From Shewanella sp. ANA-3 (lineage in GTDB: Bacteria; Pseudomonadota; Gammaproteobacteria; Enterobacterales; Shewanellaceae): a DNA stretch of 64,000 bases. The stretch lies in the NCBI RefSeq assembly GCF_000203935.1, contig NC_008577.1, forward strand, positions 744,001 to 808,000, written 5' to 3'. Numbering within the stretch: the first letter of the stretch is position 1; each line of letters starts with the position of its first letter. Positions 1 to 10,900 of this stretch are shown here, one piece after another. The translations under genes were made by a program, and so were the position numbers. Below the pieces are notes generated by a model, which was not told the DNA's origin, ran no database searches, and worked only from the letters and a program-made list of their open reading frames with translations.

Positions 1-2981
1 ACGCGGATCAGCGGATTGGCGGCAATCTTTTTATCATCGATGACTATGTCCCGCGCGCCTAACTCCTTATGGCCATAACCGTGCTCGATGGCAATGCAGT
101 CGGGATGCACGCCCGCCACACATTCCACCAAGGCCACCACACTGCCATTTGGCGTGCTGATCTTGACCGTATCTCCGGTCTTGATGCCAAGGCGTGCGGC
201 GGTTTGCTCATTGATGCGCACCGGATTATTGGGGTGCACTTGGCGCAAACGATCCGAACCTATGCTCATCGAACTCATGGTATGCGACTTATAACTGCTG
301 ATCAGCAGCGGCCACTGTGACTTATTGAATGCTTGCTCCAAGGGTGTGCCGTTGGCGAGCGCAGGATGATAACGCCGTGGACAGCCGCTCATATATTCAC
401 CGCTTAAGCTATTGCGCCGACTGCCGACCTCTGGGTTCCACAGCATTAAAGGTTTTGGCCAAACCTTGCTGGGGTTGCCCGCCTCATCGCGTCCCGCGCT
501 GATATTCTCAAAGCGGCCGCCACGGGCAAATAAGTAACTGACTTTTTTGACCTCTTCGGGTTTGAGTCTGGCATTGAGTTCCGCTTGAATGCGCCCAACA
601 CCACTGAAGTACATATCTTCGGCATTGATATCGGCAACGGGTTTTCCAAGGTAGGCCACGTTCGCCGCGCCGTAGAGCGAGAAATCGGCCGCGCGGATCA
701 GGGGATGCAAACTGCCATCTGCGGCCTTGACCACATTGGCGCCAAAGCCGGGCAGATTGAGCTTTATCGCCACTTGGCTAAGGAAGGATTCCATACAAAT
801 CACATCGCCATCGGCGGTTTTGGCGACCCTCGGCTCGACAATCGGCCAGCGCCCGGTGGCTTCTTTAGTGAGCGTGCCGTGCCACGCGGCGCTCCAGCCC
901 CAAGATTCATAGGTTAAAGTGTCGGGCACTATGTAGTCCGACAGCGCCGAGGTCTCATTGATAAAGCTGTCGATGCTGATAAATAGCGGCAATACTTTGG
1001 GGTCTTTTAATTGTGCACCAATAGCTTCGCCGAGACCCGCCTGACCATAAATCGGGTTACCCATATGGTTGATCCACGCCTTGAGTTGATAGGGATAACC
1101 GTGCACCGCCGCAGTCAAATGCTCACCGAGCAGGGGCGATGAGATGGGGAACCAAGGCTCCTTTGACGGATAGGGCGACTCACCCGCCTCGACTTTACGG
1201 CGGTATTCAGAGGTTTTCTCGTAGGGGAACTTAGAGCGGGAAAGGAATACGCCCTTAGGTTCGACCATGCCGTCAAACTCCTGCAAATTGTACCTTGGGC
1301 CAGCCCCAAAGGCGGGGAAAGTACCGCCCTTAGCCATTGCGCCGCCCTTAAGATTTAGGTTACCAATCATGGCGTTAAGCATCATGATCGCCCATGCGCT
1401 GTAAAAACCGTTGGCGCTCATAGTGCCGCCGTGGGAAATCACCGCCGCCTTAGTGCCGTGATCCGTGAATTTGTGGGCGAGGGCGGCAATTTGCGCCTCG
1501 CTAATATCGCACTCCTTGGCATAGTCCGCCATCTCGACGCTGCGCGCGGCTTCACTGAGCAGTTGAAAACTCGATTTCACCCTCAGATCGCCCTTTGGCG
1601 TATTCACGCTTTGCTCCACCTCAAGTTGCGCCTTGGCGCATTGTCCGGCGGGTAGGATCTGCCCAGTAGCGGCATCGACAACCAGAGGTGAGTCTTGCTC
1701 GCCGTAAGCTTTACCTTCGAAGGGCAGGCCGAGATCACTGGCATACAAATATTGGCCGTATCTGGGGTGATTTGGCGTGCTGATGATTAAGAAGCTGGCA
1801 TTACTAAAGCCTCGATAACCCGCAGCTTTCGCCGCCTCGACATTGGGCGCGGTTAAAAATGCACTGGCATAGCGCTGGTTATCGATAATCCAGCGCAGCA
1901 TGCCCATGGCAAGGGCGGAGTCGGTTGCGGGGCGAATGGGCAGCCAAGTATTGTTACCCGCGCAGGGTTGGTTCGAGGTGTTGGGCAACATGGGCGACAC
2001 CACCACATAACTGAATTCTCGCCCATCGACCCGAGCGTTGGCCAACTGCCGCGCTTGGCGTTTAAAAGGATTGCCCGATTGCTGCGGCGAGGTACCGATA
2101 AACAGCAGAAACTCGCTATTGTCCCAATCGGGTTTAAGGTGAGCGTATTTCTTTAAATCGTCGAGCAGGGCACCCGCACCTGCGCGATAGGTAAAGCCGC
2201 AATAGGCGCCGTGGTTGGCAAAATTTCGTGTACCGAAACTATTGAAGGTAAAGCGTTTAATGATGACATCGCGGCCCTCATCCGAAGCGTTCGACACCAA
2301 TAGCTGGTTAGCCTTGGGGCCATATTCAGGATTATTGGCATCGAGTGGTGTGCTGATATCGCGAATGGCTCTTAAGCCTTCGACTTGGCCTTCGCCAAAT
2401 AAGTCACCGCCATCGACGACCTCGGTCAGCAGTTGCTCGAAACTGATGCTTTGCCATTGACCACTACCACGCGGCCCGACCCGTTTAAGGCATTGGGTGA
2501 CGCGATAGGGACTATCTAATTGTTCTAACATGGCATTACCACGAGCGCAGGCGGTTGAGCGTCCCTGTAAGCCCTGCTCCTGATAGGCACTCAAGCCCAC
2601 AAAGGCGGTTTTGATCGGCGTATCGAAGTCGATATGTTCCCGCGCCGAGAGCGGATGATAGGGATTGCCGCTGATGCGGAGGATCTTATCGGTCTTATTA
2701 TCGATACGGGCGCGCACGCCACACTTGGTCCAACAGCCGAGACACATGGTATTGGCGATGCGTTGCTCATCGTTGCCAATCAGCTGGCCTGAGGTTAAAT
2801 CCACTTTATATTCAGGGGCTAGCGAATTGCCATGGATGGGATCTTGGGTGGTCTTGCCCGAACTGCCATTCACCACCCCCTTGCCCATTTGCGCTAAGGT
2901 ATGGCTGTAACCTGCGGCAAATAATCCCACGCCACCCGTCACAGCTGCGCCTTTGATAAAACGACGTTTACTCTTATCCAT
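1..2981 (-). CDS. ttrA: Tetrathionate reductase catalytic subunit TtrA (partial, C-terminus off the left edge)
   Basis: Molybdopterin oxidoreductase that reduces tetrathionate to thiosulfate in the periplasm. The reading frame is open from the ATG at 2981 to base 1, giving 993 codons with no stop; the family is about 1,020 residues, so only a short tail is missing. The N-terminus has a twin-arginine signal (SKRRFIKG), then a 4Fe-4S cysteine set (C80-x2-C83-x3-C87 and a later Cys in STACARG). Downstream are typical molybdopterin-binding stretches. It is the last gene of ttrB-ttrC-ttrA, 62 bp after ttrC. The context of an NrfD-type anchor, a four-cluster ferredoxin and a TtrS-like kinase separates it from thiosulfate or polysulfide reductases. 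Confidence 0.88.
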   Translation of the reverse strand, partial: MDKSKRRFIKGAAVTGGVGLFAAGYSHTLAQMGKGVVNGSSGKTTQDPIHGNSLAPEYKVDLTSGQLIGNDEQRIANTMCLGCWTKCGVRARIDNKTDKILRISGNPYHPLSAREHIDFDTPIKTAFVGLSAYQEQGLQGRSTACARGNAMLEQLDSPYRVTQCLKRVGPRGSGQWQSISFEQLLTEVVDGGDLFGEGQVEGLRAIRDISTPLDANNPEYGPKANQLLVSNASDEGRDVIIKRFTFNSFGTRNFANHGAYCGFTYRAGAGALLDDLKKYAHLKPDWDNSEFLLFIGTSPQQSGNPFKRQARQLANARVDGREFSYVVVSPMLPNTSNQPCAGNNTWLPIRPATDSALAMGMLRWIIDNQRYASAFLTAPNVEAAKAAGYRGFSNASFLIISTPNHPRYGQYLYASDLGLPFEGKAYGEQDSPLVVDAATGQILPAGQCAKAQLEVEQSVNTPKGDLRVKSSFQLLSEAARSVEMADYAKECDISEAQIAALAHKFTDHGTKAAVISHGGTMSANGFYSAWAIMMLNAMIGNLNLKGGAMAKGGTFPAFGAGPRYNLQEFDGMVEPKGVFLSRSKFPYEKTSEYRRKVEAGESPYPSKEPWFPISSPLLGEHLTAAVHGYPYQLKAWINHMGNPIYGQAGLGEAIGAQLKDPKVLPLFISIDSFINETSALSDYIVPDTLTYESWGWSAAWHGTLTKEATGRWPIVEPRVAKTADGDVICMESFLSQVAIKLNLPGFGANVVKAADGSLHPLIRAADFSLYGAANVAYLGKPVADINAEDMYFSGVGRIQAELNARLKPEEVKKVSYLFARGGRFENISAGRDEAGNPSKVWPKPLMLWNPEVGSRRNSLSGEYMSGCPRRYHPALANGTPLEQAFNKSQWPLLISSYKSHTMSSMSIGSDRLRQVHPNNPVRINEQTAARLGIKTGDTVKISTPNGSVVALVECVAGVHPDCIAIEHGYGHKELGARDIVIDDKKIAANPLIR

Positions 2982-3043
2982 TACGGACTCCTTAATGCGG
3001 TAACTTTTCTTAATGCCAATGCTCTTAATTAAAGTGCTGTGGC

Positions 3044-4138
3044 TCACAAGGCCTGACGGGCAGAGTTGGGGTGATAGCGAATAAATTCAGACACTAGTAC
3101 CATCAGTGCGAGCCAGAGGCCGAAGGTGCCAGCGATACCCAATAGGCCCTCTGGCCCCCATGGCAATTGATAGAAATAAGTGCCCGCGCCGTATTTAGGG
3201 TCAGTTTGCGCTTGGATAAGTACAATCCAGCGAAATCCCCATGCCAGATGCACCGCCGTTAAACTGACGACTAACATCAATACCGAGGGGAGGCGGCGTA
3301 CTGCCAATACCAATGCTAGCAAAGCGAGGGTGACCAATACCCAGATGGCGGCGAGTTGCCAGCTTGGGCTGGTGTCTAATAACAGCGCCGCTTCGTGCGC
3401 CGAACCTTTATCGAATAAGGCCCAGCCGATAAGACACAGGGTGAAGAGACCAAAGCTTGCCCTGACCCATTGCAGCAACCTGTCTTGGGTGCTGGCTTGA
3501 TAACCGTGCAAAACACGATTGAGCAGGGCGAGAGTGCCGCAGGCGGCGAGTAGGGCACTGGTCGCCATCAATGGGGGTAACCAATAGGTGTGCCAGAGCG
3601 GCCGTGCTTTGATCGCCATGGTTTCCATTCCGGTATAAAGCGCGATACTGCAGGCGCTTAGGCTAGCAATCAGTGCGATTGGCTTGATCCATTTATCACT
3701 ATCCCAGTCTCCTAGGCGGATAAGTTGGGCAATACGCCTTACCCAATCTTGGGACGATTCCCCTGGTGTCGAGGCTTTAGTTGGCAAGTATTGGCGCAGT
3801 AACAGCCAAGCAAACACTAGACTCGTGCCCGAAAATAGCGGCAGTAAAAAGGCGCCGTACCACATCCACGAATGCGGTCTGATTTGGGCATAGAAATGCC
3901 ATGCCCGCAGCGGTTGGTGCAGGTCAGCAAGCAGCGCAATCGGGGCGACTATGCCAGCGGTAAGCATCAAACAGGCGCAGAGTTTGAGCAGTCTGGCATC
4001 GGTTTGTTTCGCACTAAATAAATGAATGGTCGCCACCCACACACTGGCGTAGGCCAAACCCATTAAAAAGAAGTATTGCACTGCCCATGGCAGCCAAGTG
4101 ATGGCGATATCTGGAGTAAAGATTTCTTTAATGACCAT
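3044..4138 (-). CDS. ttrC: Tetrathionate reductase membrane subunit TtrC (NrfD family)
   Basis: Quinol-oxidising membrane anchor that passes electrons through TtrB to TtrA. The 364-residue protein is very hydrophobic, with about eight or nine predicted membrane segments spread along its length, as in the NrfD/PsrC family. Its ATG lies inside the 3' end of ttrB (11-nt overlap), which suggests translational coupling. The order B-C-A matches the known Salmonella ttr operon. Substrate assignment rests on the neighbours, since NrfD-type anchors are shared by several sulfur and nitrite reductases. Confidence 0.88.
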   Translation of the reverse strand: MVIKEIFTPDIAITWLPWAVQYFFLMGLAYASVWVATIHLFSAKQTDARLLKLCACLMLTAGIVAPIALLADLHQPLRAWHFYAQIRPHSWMWYGAFLLPLFSGTSLVFAWLLLRQYLPTKASTPGESSQDWVRRIAQLIRLGDWDSDKWIKPIALIASLSACSIALYTGMETMAIKARPLWHTYWLPPLMATSALLAACGTLALLNRVLHGYQASTQDRLLQWVRASFGLFTLCLIGWALFDKGSAHEAALLLDTSPSWQLAAIWVLVTLALLALVLAVRRLPSVLMLVVSLTAVHLAWGFRWIVLIQAQTDPKYGAGTYFYQLPWGPEGLLGIAGTFGLWLALMVLVSEFIRYHPNSARQAL

Positions 4139-4883
4139 GGTGGATCTCCTCGCCAGAGTCTGTCAGTAGGGTGCGAACGGGGGCTTGGCCGTTAATGCGA
4201 TCTTCAAAGGCGCTGTTCATGCCGATGTAAAACACTCTAGGTGCTGTATTGGCATCGGGCTTGAGCACCTTGATATCCGCTTGATTAGCCTTGAGTAACT
4301 GGCTTATGTGGCTGTGAGGATCGTTTAGATCGCCAATCACCCTTGCTTCGCCGACACAGGTTTCGACACAGGCGGGTAAGAGTCCAGCTTCGAGCCTGTG
4401 TGCGCAGAAGGTGCATTTATCGGCTGTGTTGGTCTCATGGTTGATAAAGCGCGCATCGTAGGGGCAAGCTTGTACACAATAGCCACAACCGACGCACCAT
4501 TCGTTGTTGACGACCACAATGCCATCTGGGCGTTGGAAGGTGGCACCCGTGGGGCAAATTGGGATGCAAGGCGGGTTTTCACAGTGATTACACAGTCTTG
4601 GCAACATCAAAAATGCGGGCGGCGTAGCAGAATCCTGTTGCGACACTTCGTATTGCTGCACTGTGGTACGAAATTGCCCCAAGGGTGGCAGGTTTTCGAA
4701 GGTGCACGCCACGGTACAGGCCTGACAGCCGACGCAGCGGCGCAGATCAATCACCATGCCGTAGCGTTTACTCGTAGTTGCAGTTTGAGCCGGTTGGGCT
4801 TGCACTTGCACGACGGGAATGAGCGCGGCGCCGACGCTCACACTGGCCATTTTTCCGAGAAACTGACGTTTACTCTTGTCCAT
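4128..4883 (-). CDS. ttrB: Tetrathionate reductase iron-sulfur subunit TtrB
   Basis: Electron-transfer subunit with four 4Fe-4S clusters between TtrC and TtrA. Cysteine groups are visible as CVGCQACTVAC, CNHCENPPC, CVGCGYCVQAC and CTFCAH with a later PACVETC. I start at the ATG at 4883 because an AAGGAA ribosome site lies just upstream; a GTG five codons earlier is possible. The N-terminus begins with a Tat-like signal in which the first arginine is lysine (SKRQFL), as I recall for enteric TtrB. First gene of the ttrBCA operon, divergent from ttrSR. Confidence 0.9.
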   Translation of the reverse strand: MDKSKRQFLGKMASVSVGAALIPVVQVQAQPAQTATTSKRYGMVIDLRRCVGCQACTVACTFENLPPLGQFRTTVQQYEVSQQDSATPPAFLMLPRLCNHCENPPCIPICPTGATFQRPDGIVVVNNEWCVGCGYCVQACPYDARFINHETNTADKCTFCAHRLEAGLLPACVETCVGEARVIGDLNDPHSHISQLLKANQADIKVLKPDANTAPRVFYIGMNSAFEDRINGQAPVRTLLTDSGEEIHHGH

Positions 4884-5023
4884 AGGGATTTCCTTCACTC
4901 TTACAGAAAGCTCACTTCATGCCCGTAGATATCAGCGGCTGAGACTAAGGGCTGGGTTTAAGGGCATTCTGGTAAAGTGAAGGGGGGATAACTATAGTGG
5001 TTTTCCACATAGCGGCAGAGGGT

Positions 5024-5037
5024 TTGATCTAGCGCAA
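5024..5037. promoter_or_regulatory. FNR/EtrA-like site in the ttrB–ttrS divergent region
   Basis: TTGATCTAGCGCAA has a perfect left FNR half-site (TTGAT) and an imperfect right half compared with TTGAT-N4-ATCAA. The same 14 bases recur upstream of nrfA at 34192–34205. It lies about 140 bp upstream of ttrB and 100 bp upstream of ttrS, so it could act on either. Binding is inferred only. Confidence 0.5.
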
Positions 5038-5137
5038 CAAATATTCGCTACAATAGCGCATTCTGCTGTGATTGTTTTTTGTAAGTTATGGGGACGAAGT
5101 ATTGTACAGGACGTTATTTTGCATACTCCAAACAGCG

Positions 5138-7126
5138 ATGAGCGTTGGCTTTTGTGCTGCGCGATGGCCTAGTAATACGCTTATCATCTTATTGATATTA
5201 TTAGTGTGTAGCCCTGCTGCCATGTCAAGCACGGGCGTGAATCCTGCCGCAGTTAACGTGCTTGGGGGGCAAGAGTCCACCACAGAATCATCAACATCCC
5301 TTACCTTAGCCGCCCTCGATGCAAATAACGCTTTGGTTAGCGACAGTCTTTCGACTTTGTCTGCAGAGGCGGGTTATCAAGTGGTCGATGTAGGCGTATT
5401 GGCCATTCGGGGCTATAAGAGCACAGTCAATCGTTGGCAACCTTTGATGGGCTGGCTAGAGTCGCAAATACCTAATAGTTACTTTAGATTGCATCCTTTA
5501 AGCATTGAAGAATTAGCCAAAGGCGTTGAAACCGAAGCGTTGGACTTTGTTATCACTAACCCTGGGCAGTCGGTGATGTTGGCGCGGCAATTTTCCCTGT
5601 CTTGGCTCGCTACCCTTCGAAGCCCAATCAATAATGGCGCCGCGATGCAAGTGGGGTCTGCGCTGGTGGTCAGAGCCGATTCACCCTATCAGACCTTACA
5701 GGATCTTAAGGGCAAGCGCCTTGGAATTGTCTCCAAAAATGCCTTTGGTGGTTATCTTACTTTAGTTTATGAGGCACAGCTTAAGGGCATAGAATTACCT
5801 GGTTTTGTGGGGGAGATTATTCCCTTAGGTTTTCCACTCGATAACCTTATTTATCAGCTCGGCGCGACAGATAAGCCAAGCGATAAATCCCCAAGTTTAG
5901 ATGCAGCGGTCGTGCCTGTATGTCAGCTTGAGCAAATGCAGGCTGAAGGTTTGATCAAGCTGCAAAATTATCGGGTGCTCGATAATCAGGCGCCAGCGGG
6001 GTTTCATTGCCAAGTCTCGAGTCGGTTATACCCCAACTGGTCTATGGCTAAAACCAACCGTGCGACTCAATCGCTCGCGAAACAGGTGACTCAAGCCCTG
6101 TTTGCCCTACCCGAAGACAGTCCCGCTGCTAAAGCCGCCGAATCTGCGGGTTGGACCACGGCTGTGAGTCAATTGGCGATAGATCAACTCCTTAAAGATC
6201 TCGATATGCATCCCCTGCAAACGCCTTGGTGGCAGCGGGCGTGGCAATGGGTAAAACTGCATCAACATTGGGCATGGTTTGTGTTAACCATATTGGTATT
6301 GCTCAATGTGTACCATTTCTGGCTCGAATATCGTTTTAGTCGCCGCGGCCATGAGTTGATAAACACCCAGAGGCAACTCAGTGAAAACCGCGTTCTATTG
6401 GAGCACGCCCAGCGGATTGCGATTGCGGGGGAGTTAGGGGCGAGCCTCTCCCATGAACTCAATCAACCTTTGGCGGCGATTGGCCATTATTGCCATGGCG
6501 CCGAGGTACGTTTACAACGAGGGACGAGTCCTGAAGAATTACAATCCGTGCTGACTTTAATCCAGCAAGAAGTCAGCCGCGCCGACAGTATTATCAGCCG
6601 TTTACGTAATTTATTGAAAAAGCGGCCTGTGTCTAAGCAGCTTCTGTATTTACATCAGTTAGTGAACGATACTGCGCCGCTGCTCGCCTATGAACTGGAG
6701 CAGCACCATATCCAGCTTTCGACCAATGTGAGCGGCGAAGCCTATCAATTGCCTTTAGATGAAGTGGGCATGCAGCAACTATTGCTCAACCTTTTGAAAA
6801 ACGCCGCCGATGCCTGTGTGCAACGCCAGCAGAGCGAGGTCGATGCGTCGAAACCCTATCAGCCCACGATTGATATTGACCTGCGTTACCAAGAACACAA
6901 GCTACTGCTGACGGTCACAGACAATGGCACAGGTTTAACTGAGGATGCCAATCTGCTGATGCAGGCCTTTTATTCGACTAAGTCAGAGGGCTTAGGGCTA
7001 GGGCTGGTGATTTGCCGTGATATCGCCGAGAGTCATGGCGGCCGCTTTAGCCTAGAAACCGCTTTAAGTGGCGGCTGCCAAGCGCAGGTATCCTTACCCC
7101 GTAAGTTTGATGGAGCACCAGCATGA
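5138..7126 (+). CDS. ttrS: Tetrathionate sensor histidine kinase TtrS
   Basis: Membrane sensor kinase expected to detect tetrathionate in the periplasm and phosphorylate TtrR. A signal/anchor stretch (NTLIILLILLVC) is followed by a PhnD-like solute-binding domain of about 280 residues, a single membrane segment (WFVLTILVLLNVYHFW), a dimerisation/phosphoacceptor region with SHELNQPLAAIGHY, and a C-terminal HATPase domain (NLLKNAADA, GLGLGLVI). I chose the ATG at 5138 (662 residues); an in-frame TTG at 5072 would add 22 residues, and neither has a strong ribosome site. It overlaps ttrR by 4 nt and is divergent from ttrBCA, as in Salmonella. Confidence 0.87.
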   Translation: MSVGFCAARWPSNTLIILLILLVCSPAAMSSTGVNPAAVNVLGGQESTTESSTSLTLAALDANNALVSDSLSTLSAEAGYQVVDVGVLAIRGYKSTVNRWQPLMGWLESQIPNSYFRLHPLSIEELAKGVETEALDFVITNPGQSVMLARQFSLSWLATLRSPINNGAAMQVGSALVVRADSPYQTLQDLKGKRLGIVSKNAFGGYLTLVYEAQLKGIELPGFVGEIIPLGFPLDNLIYQLGATDKPSDKSPSLDAAVVPVCQLEQMQAEGLIKLQNYRVLDNQAPAGFHCQVSSRLYPNWSMAKTNRATQSLAKQVTQALFALPEDSPAAKAAESAGWTTAVSQLAIDQLLKDLDMHPLQTPWWQRAWQWVKLHQHWAWFVLTILVLLNVYHFWLEYRFSRRGHELINTQRQLSENRVLLEHAQRIAIAGELGASLSHELNQPLAAIGHYCHGAEVRLQRGTSPEELQSVLTLIQQEVSRADSIISRLRNLLKKRPVSKQLLYLHQLVNDTAPLLAYELEQHHIQLSTNVSGEAYQLPLDEVGMQQLLLNLLKNAADACVQRQQSEVDASKPYQPTIDIDLRYQEHKLLLTVTDNGTGLTEDANLLMQAFYSTKSEGLGLGLVICRDIAESHGGRFSLETALSGGCQAQVSLPRKFDGAPA

Positions 7127-7734
7127 GCCACGCATTGCCCGTGTATTTAATCGATGATGATGAGTCGGTGCGCCGCTCGCTGCGGTTTATGCTCGAAAGT
7201 TATGGCTTGAATATCCGCGACTTTGATAGCGCCGAGGCGTTTTTTGCCGCCATCGACTTAAGCCAGCCGGGTTGCGCCTTAGTCGATGTGCGTATGCCGG
7301 GCTTAAGTGGGCCGCAATTACATGCGCAATTAGTGCAGCACAATAGTCCGTTGGCGGTGATTTATTTGACTGGCCATGGCGATGTGCCCATGGCGGTGGA
7401 GGCGCTAAAACTCGGGGCGGTGGATTTTTTCCAAAAGCCCGCCGATGGTGCCAAGTTGGCCGACGCAGTCGTTAAAGCGCTAGAGCATGCCAAGGCGCAT
7501 TATCAAGATAATCAATATCTTCAGACTTATCAGACTCTCACACCGCGGGAGCGGGAAATCCTTACCCTTATCGCCAAAGGCTATAAGAATCAGGAGATCG
7601 CCGATACGCTGTGCATCGCCATGCGTACGGTCGAAATTCACCGTGCGAACTTAATGAAAGGCATGCAGGTCGGCTCGCTCGCCGAGATGATATTAATCTA
7701 CGGCCGGATTGTCGATCGCCTTGCCCCCACATAA
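7123..7734 (+). CDS. ttrR: Tetrathionate response regulator TtrR
   Basis: 203-residue regulator with an N-terminal receiver domain (DDDESVR acid pocket, phospho-acceptor Asp in CALVDVRMPGL, Lys in FFQKP) and a C-terminal LuxR/FixJ-type helix-turn-helix (LTPREREILTLIAKG, then YKNQEIADTL). Its ATGA overlap with ttrS points to co-translation. It is expected to activate ttrBCA when tetrathionate is present; that role is taken from the Salmonella system and the shared gene layout. Confidence 0.88.
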   Translation: MSHALPVYLIDDDESVRRSLRFMLESYGLNIRDFDSAEAFFAAIDLSQPGCALVDVRMPGLSGPQLHAQLVQHNSPLAVIYLTGHGDVPMAVEALKLGAVDFFQKPADGAKLADAVVKALEHAKAHYQDNQYLQTYQTLTPREREILTLIAKGYKNQEIADTLCIAMRTVEIHRANLMKGMQVGSLAEMILIYGRIVDRLAPT

Positions 7735-7958
7735 AACCGCCGTTGTTCGCGCGAATTGGCGTATCCTTGGCCGTTTGATGTGAGCTAACGCATTCAGCCC
7801 TAGGTGCTTAATTGCCAAGGCTCGACGATTGCCTTATTTTAGGGGCTAACTTTTAAGGCCAAGACTTTTAACGCTGATTTATGAAGTCTTAGGCCGCTTT
7901 TGGATGACCTTATCGTTCGCTTTGTGCATAAGGTGCTCCCGTTTGGATAAGGAATGAA

Positions 7959-10900
7959 ATGCCAAGCTTGATTCGTATTGTGCTGATTGATACGCACCTT
8001 CCGGGCGTTGTGGAACTCGCCCTCAATGGCCATACCAATATTTGTGGTACTAACGCCTCGGGTAAAACCACGCTGCAACGTTTAGTGCCGGTATTTTATG
8101 GCGAATATCCTAGCCGCGTGGTGCCTTCAACCCGCGATAGTTTCGAGCGTTGGTACTTGCCACACGATTCAAGCTACATCATTTACGAATACCAAAAGGC
8201 CGATGGCTTGCTCTATCAAGCCGTGCTGGCATCGGCGGGTGATGGTAAAGGGGTGAACTACCGCTTTATCGGCAAAGGTTTCGAGTTAAGCGATTATATT
8301 AAAACCCAAAATGGTGACACCATTTTATGTCACACCATGGCAGAACTCGGCCGAGAATTAAAACGCCAAGGCGTAGCCACCACTAACTTACTGAATACCC
8401 GCGAATACCGCGCGATTATTCAAAACGATCGCACTTTGTTAAGCACGGGCAGTAACCGCAGCGAACTGCGAGCCTATGCGCACCAATTCGCCCTGTGTGA
8501 AGGTGAGCATTCACTGCGCCATATCGAAAAACTCGCTAAAGCGGTGCACTCCAAAGAAGGCAAAATGGAAACGGTCAAATCCATGATCGCCGCCATTTTG
8601 GAAGAAGACGGGGTGAATCCGCCCAGCTCACGCCTCAATCCGCAACGCGTCGAGGCGTGGATCCGCGAGAGCCAGTTAATTCAAGGCTTTGAAGTGATCC
8701 GCCCCGAGTTTGAAAAGCTCGAGCAGGAATTTAACCAACTGCTCAGCGCTGAGATGCGTCTCTCGAGTCTGTCCCGTGGTTATCGCAATGACGAAACCTT
8801 AGAGGCCGACCGTTTAGAGATCCAACAAACTCTGTCTAAGGAGCTGAATTTAAAGCTTCGAATGTTGGATGACGAATGGAAAGAAGTGCGCGATGAGCTT
8901 AACCTCGACCTATCCGCCGCCAAGGGTGACGTAGCTAAGTGCGAGTACGAGTTAGATGCCATTGAAGATCAGCACGGCGCCTTTTTAGATGCCAATATTG
9001 AGCAAGCCAAGGCCGACTTGGACATGCTGCCAAACTGGCGCGCGGACATGGAAAACTTAAGCGAGCGCCATAAATTACAAACCGAAAAACATCAAGATAT
9101 TGAAGCGGCTTACAATGCCCGCCGCAGCAAAATTGGCGAGCAGTTAAACCGCGAGCTGGAAGGCTTACACGCCGAACAGGACAAACAGCGCGAAGCGCGC
9201 GACAAACAGCGTGAAGTGGCAAGAGCCGATCTCGATGCCCTCGAAGCCCAATGGCGAAGCCAAATGGATGCGGGTAAGGCGAGCTTTAGTGAGCAGGAAT
9301 ACCAATTCAAACTCAATGCCGCCGAGCTTAAGTTACGTGTCGATGGCGTGACCTACACCGAGGAAGAAAAGCTAAGCCTTGCGATTTTCGACGAGCGGAT
9401 TCACCGCGCTGACGAAGAGCAAGAAAGCTGCAATGCCAAGGTTGAGCGCTTAACGGGCGAGGAGCGTAAGCTGCGCGCCAAACGCGACCAAGCCAACGAA
9501 GCGCTGCGCATTGCTAGCCTGCGTGTTAACGAGCGGCAAACCGCGCTCGATGAACTGCACCATATGCTGTTCCCGCAATCCCATACCTTGCTCGAGTTCC
9601 TGCGTAAGGAAGCCCAAGGCTGGGAGCAGAGTCTGGGTAAAGTGATTGCGCCAGAGTTACTGCATCGCACCGATTTACACCCAACGGTCACGGGCGAGAG
9701 CGACACTGTGTTTGGGGTGCATTTAGATCTTAAAGCCATTGATGTGCCTGAATATGCCGCCTCCGAGCAGGAACTGCGTATTCGTTTAAGCAAGGCCGAA
9801 GAGGCGCTGCAAAGCGCGCAGGAATTACAGGCCGAGGCCGAATCACAGCTGGTGGCGATTAACGGCGAGCTGGATAAGCTCAGCCGCGAACTGACCTTTG
9901 CCCGCACGGCTTACAAGAATAGCCGCGATGATTTACGTCGTCTATTCGATGAAAAACGCAGTGAGCAGGACAAGATCAACAAGGCGCTGGCCGAGCGTAA
10001 AGCCTTTGCCCAGCAGCGCTTAACTCAACTCGATGGCGAGCTAAAACAGCTTAAGCACCAACATCAGCTCTGGCTCGAAGAGCAAAAAGAGCAGGCGCTC
10101 GAAGCGCGGATGGAAAAACAAGCCTACTGGCAGGAAGTCATTGGCGCGCTCGACAATCAACTGGGGCAAATCAAGGCCACTATCGATGCCCGCCGCGAAA
10201 GCGCTAAGGCCGAGCAAAAAGCCTGTGAAACCTGGTACAAAAACGAGCTTAAATCCCGAGGTGTGGATGAGGACAATATCCTTAAGCTCAAGCAACAAAT
10301 CCGTGAGCTTGAAACCAAAATCAGCCGCGCCGAGCAGCGTCGCAGCGAAGTATTGCGCTTCGACGATTGGTATCAACACACTTGGCTTATCCGTAAGCCC
10401 AAGCTGCAAACCCAGTTAAGCGACGTGAAACGCGCCGCCTCGGAAATCGATCAGCAGCTTAAAGCCAAGACTCAAGAAGTGAAGACCCGCCGTCAACAAC
10501 TCGAGACCGAGCGTAAGGCCTCGGATGCGGCCCAGATTGAAGCCTCTGAAAACTTAACTAAATTGCGCGCCGTGATGCGTAAGTTGGCCGAGCTGAAATT
10601 GCCCGCCAACAATGAAGAGGCTCAGGGTAGCCTCGGCGAGCGTTTGCGTCAGGGCGAAGATTTACTGCTAAAACGCGATTATTTGATGGGCTCGGTTAAG
10701 CAATATGTGGAGCATTTCGACTCTGTGATTGCCAGCAAGTCAGGCTCAGGTTTAGCCGAGACTTGGGAGCGCGCCCGCGAAGAATCGAGCTTTATCAACG
10801 ACAAAGGTATTCGCCTGCTGGATTACCGCAAACTAGTGCCGCAGCTTGAGCAGCTACTCAATGTGATGGTGCCGCAATCGATTATGGCGCTGCGTGAGCA

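Noticed and set aside
3044..4138. Thiosulfate or polysulfide reductase anchor (PhsC/PsrC)
   Set aside because: Linked TtrS/TtrR and the B-C-A order favour tetrathionate reductase.
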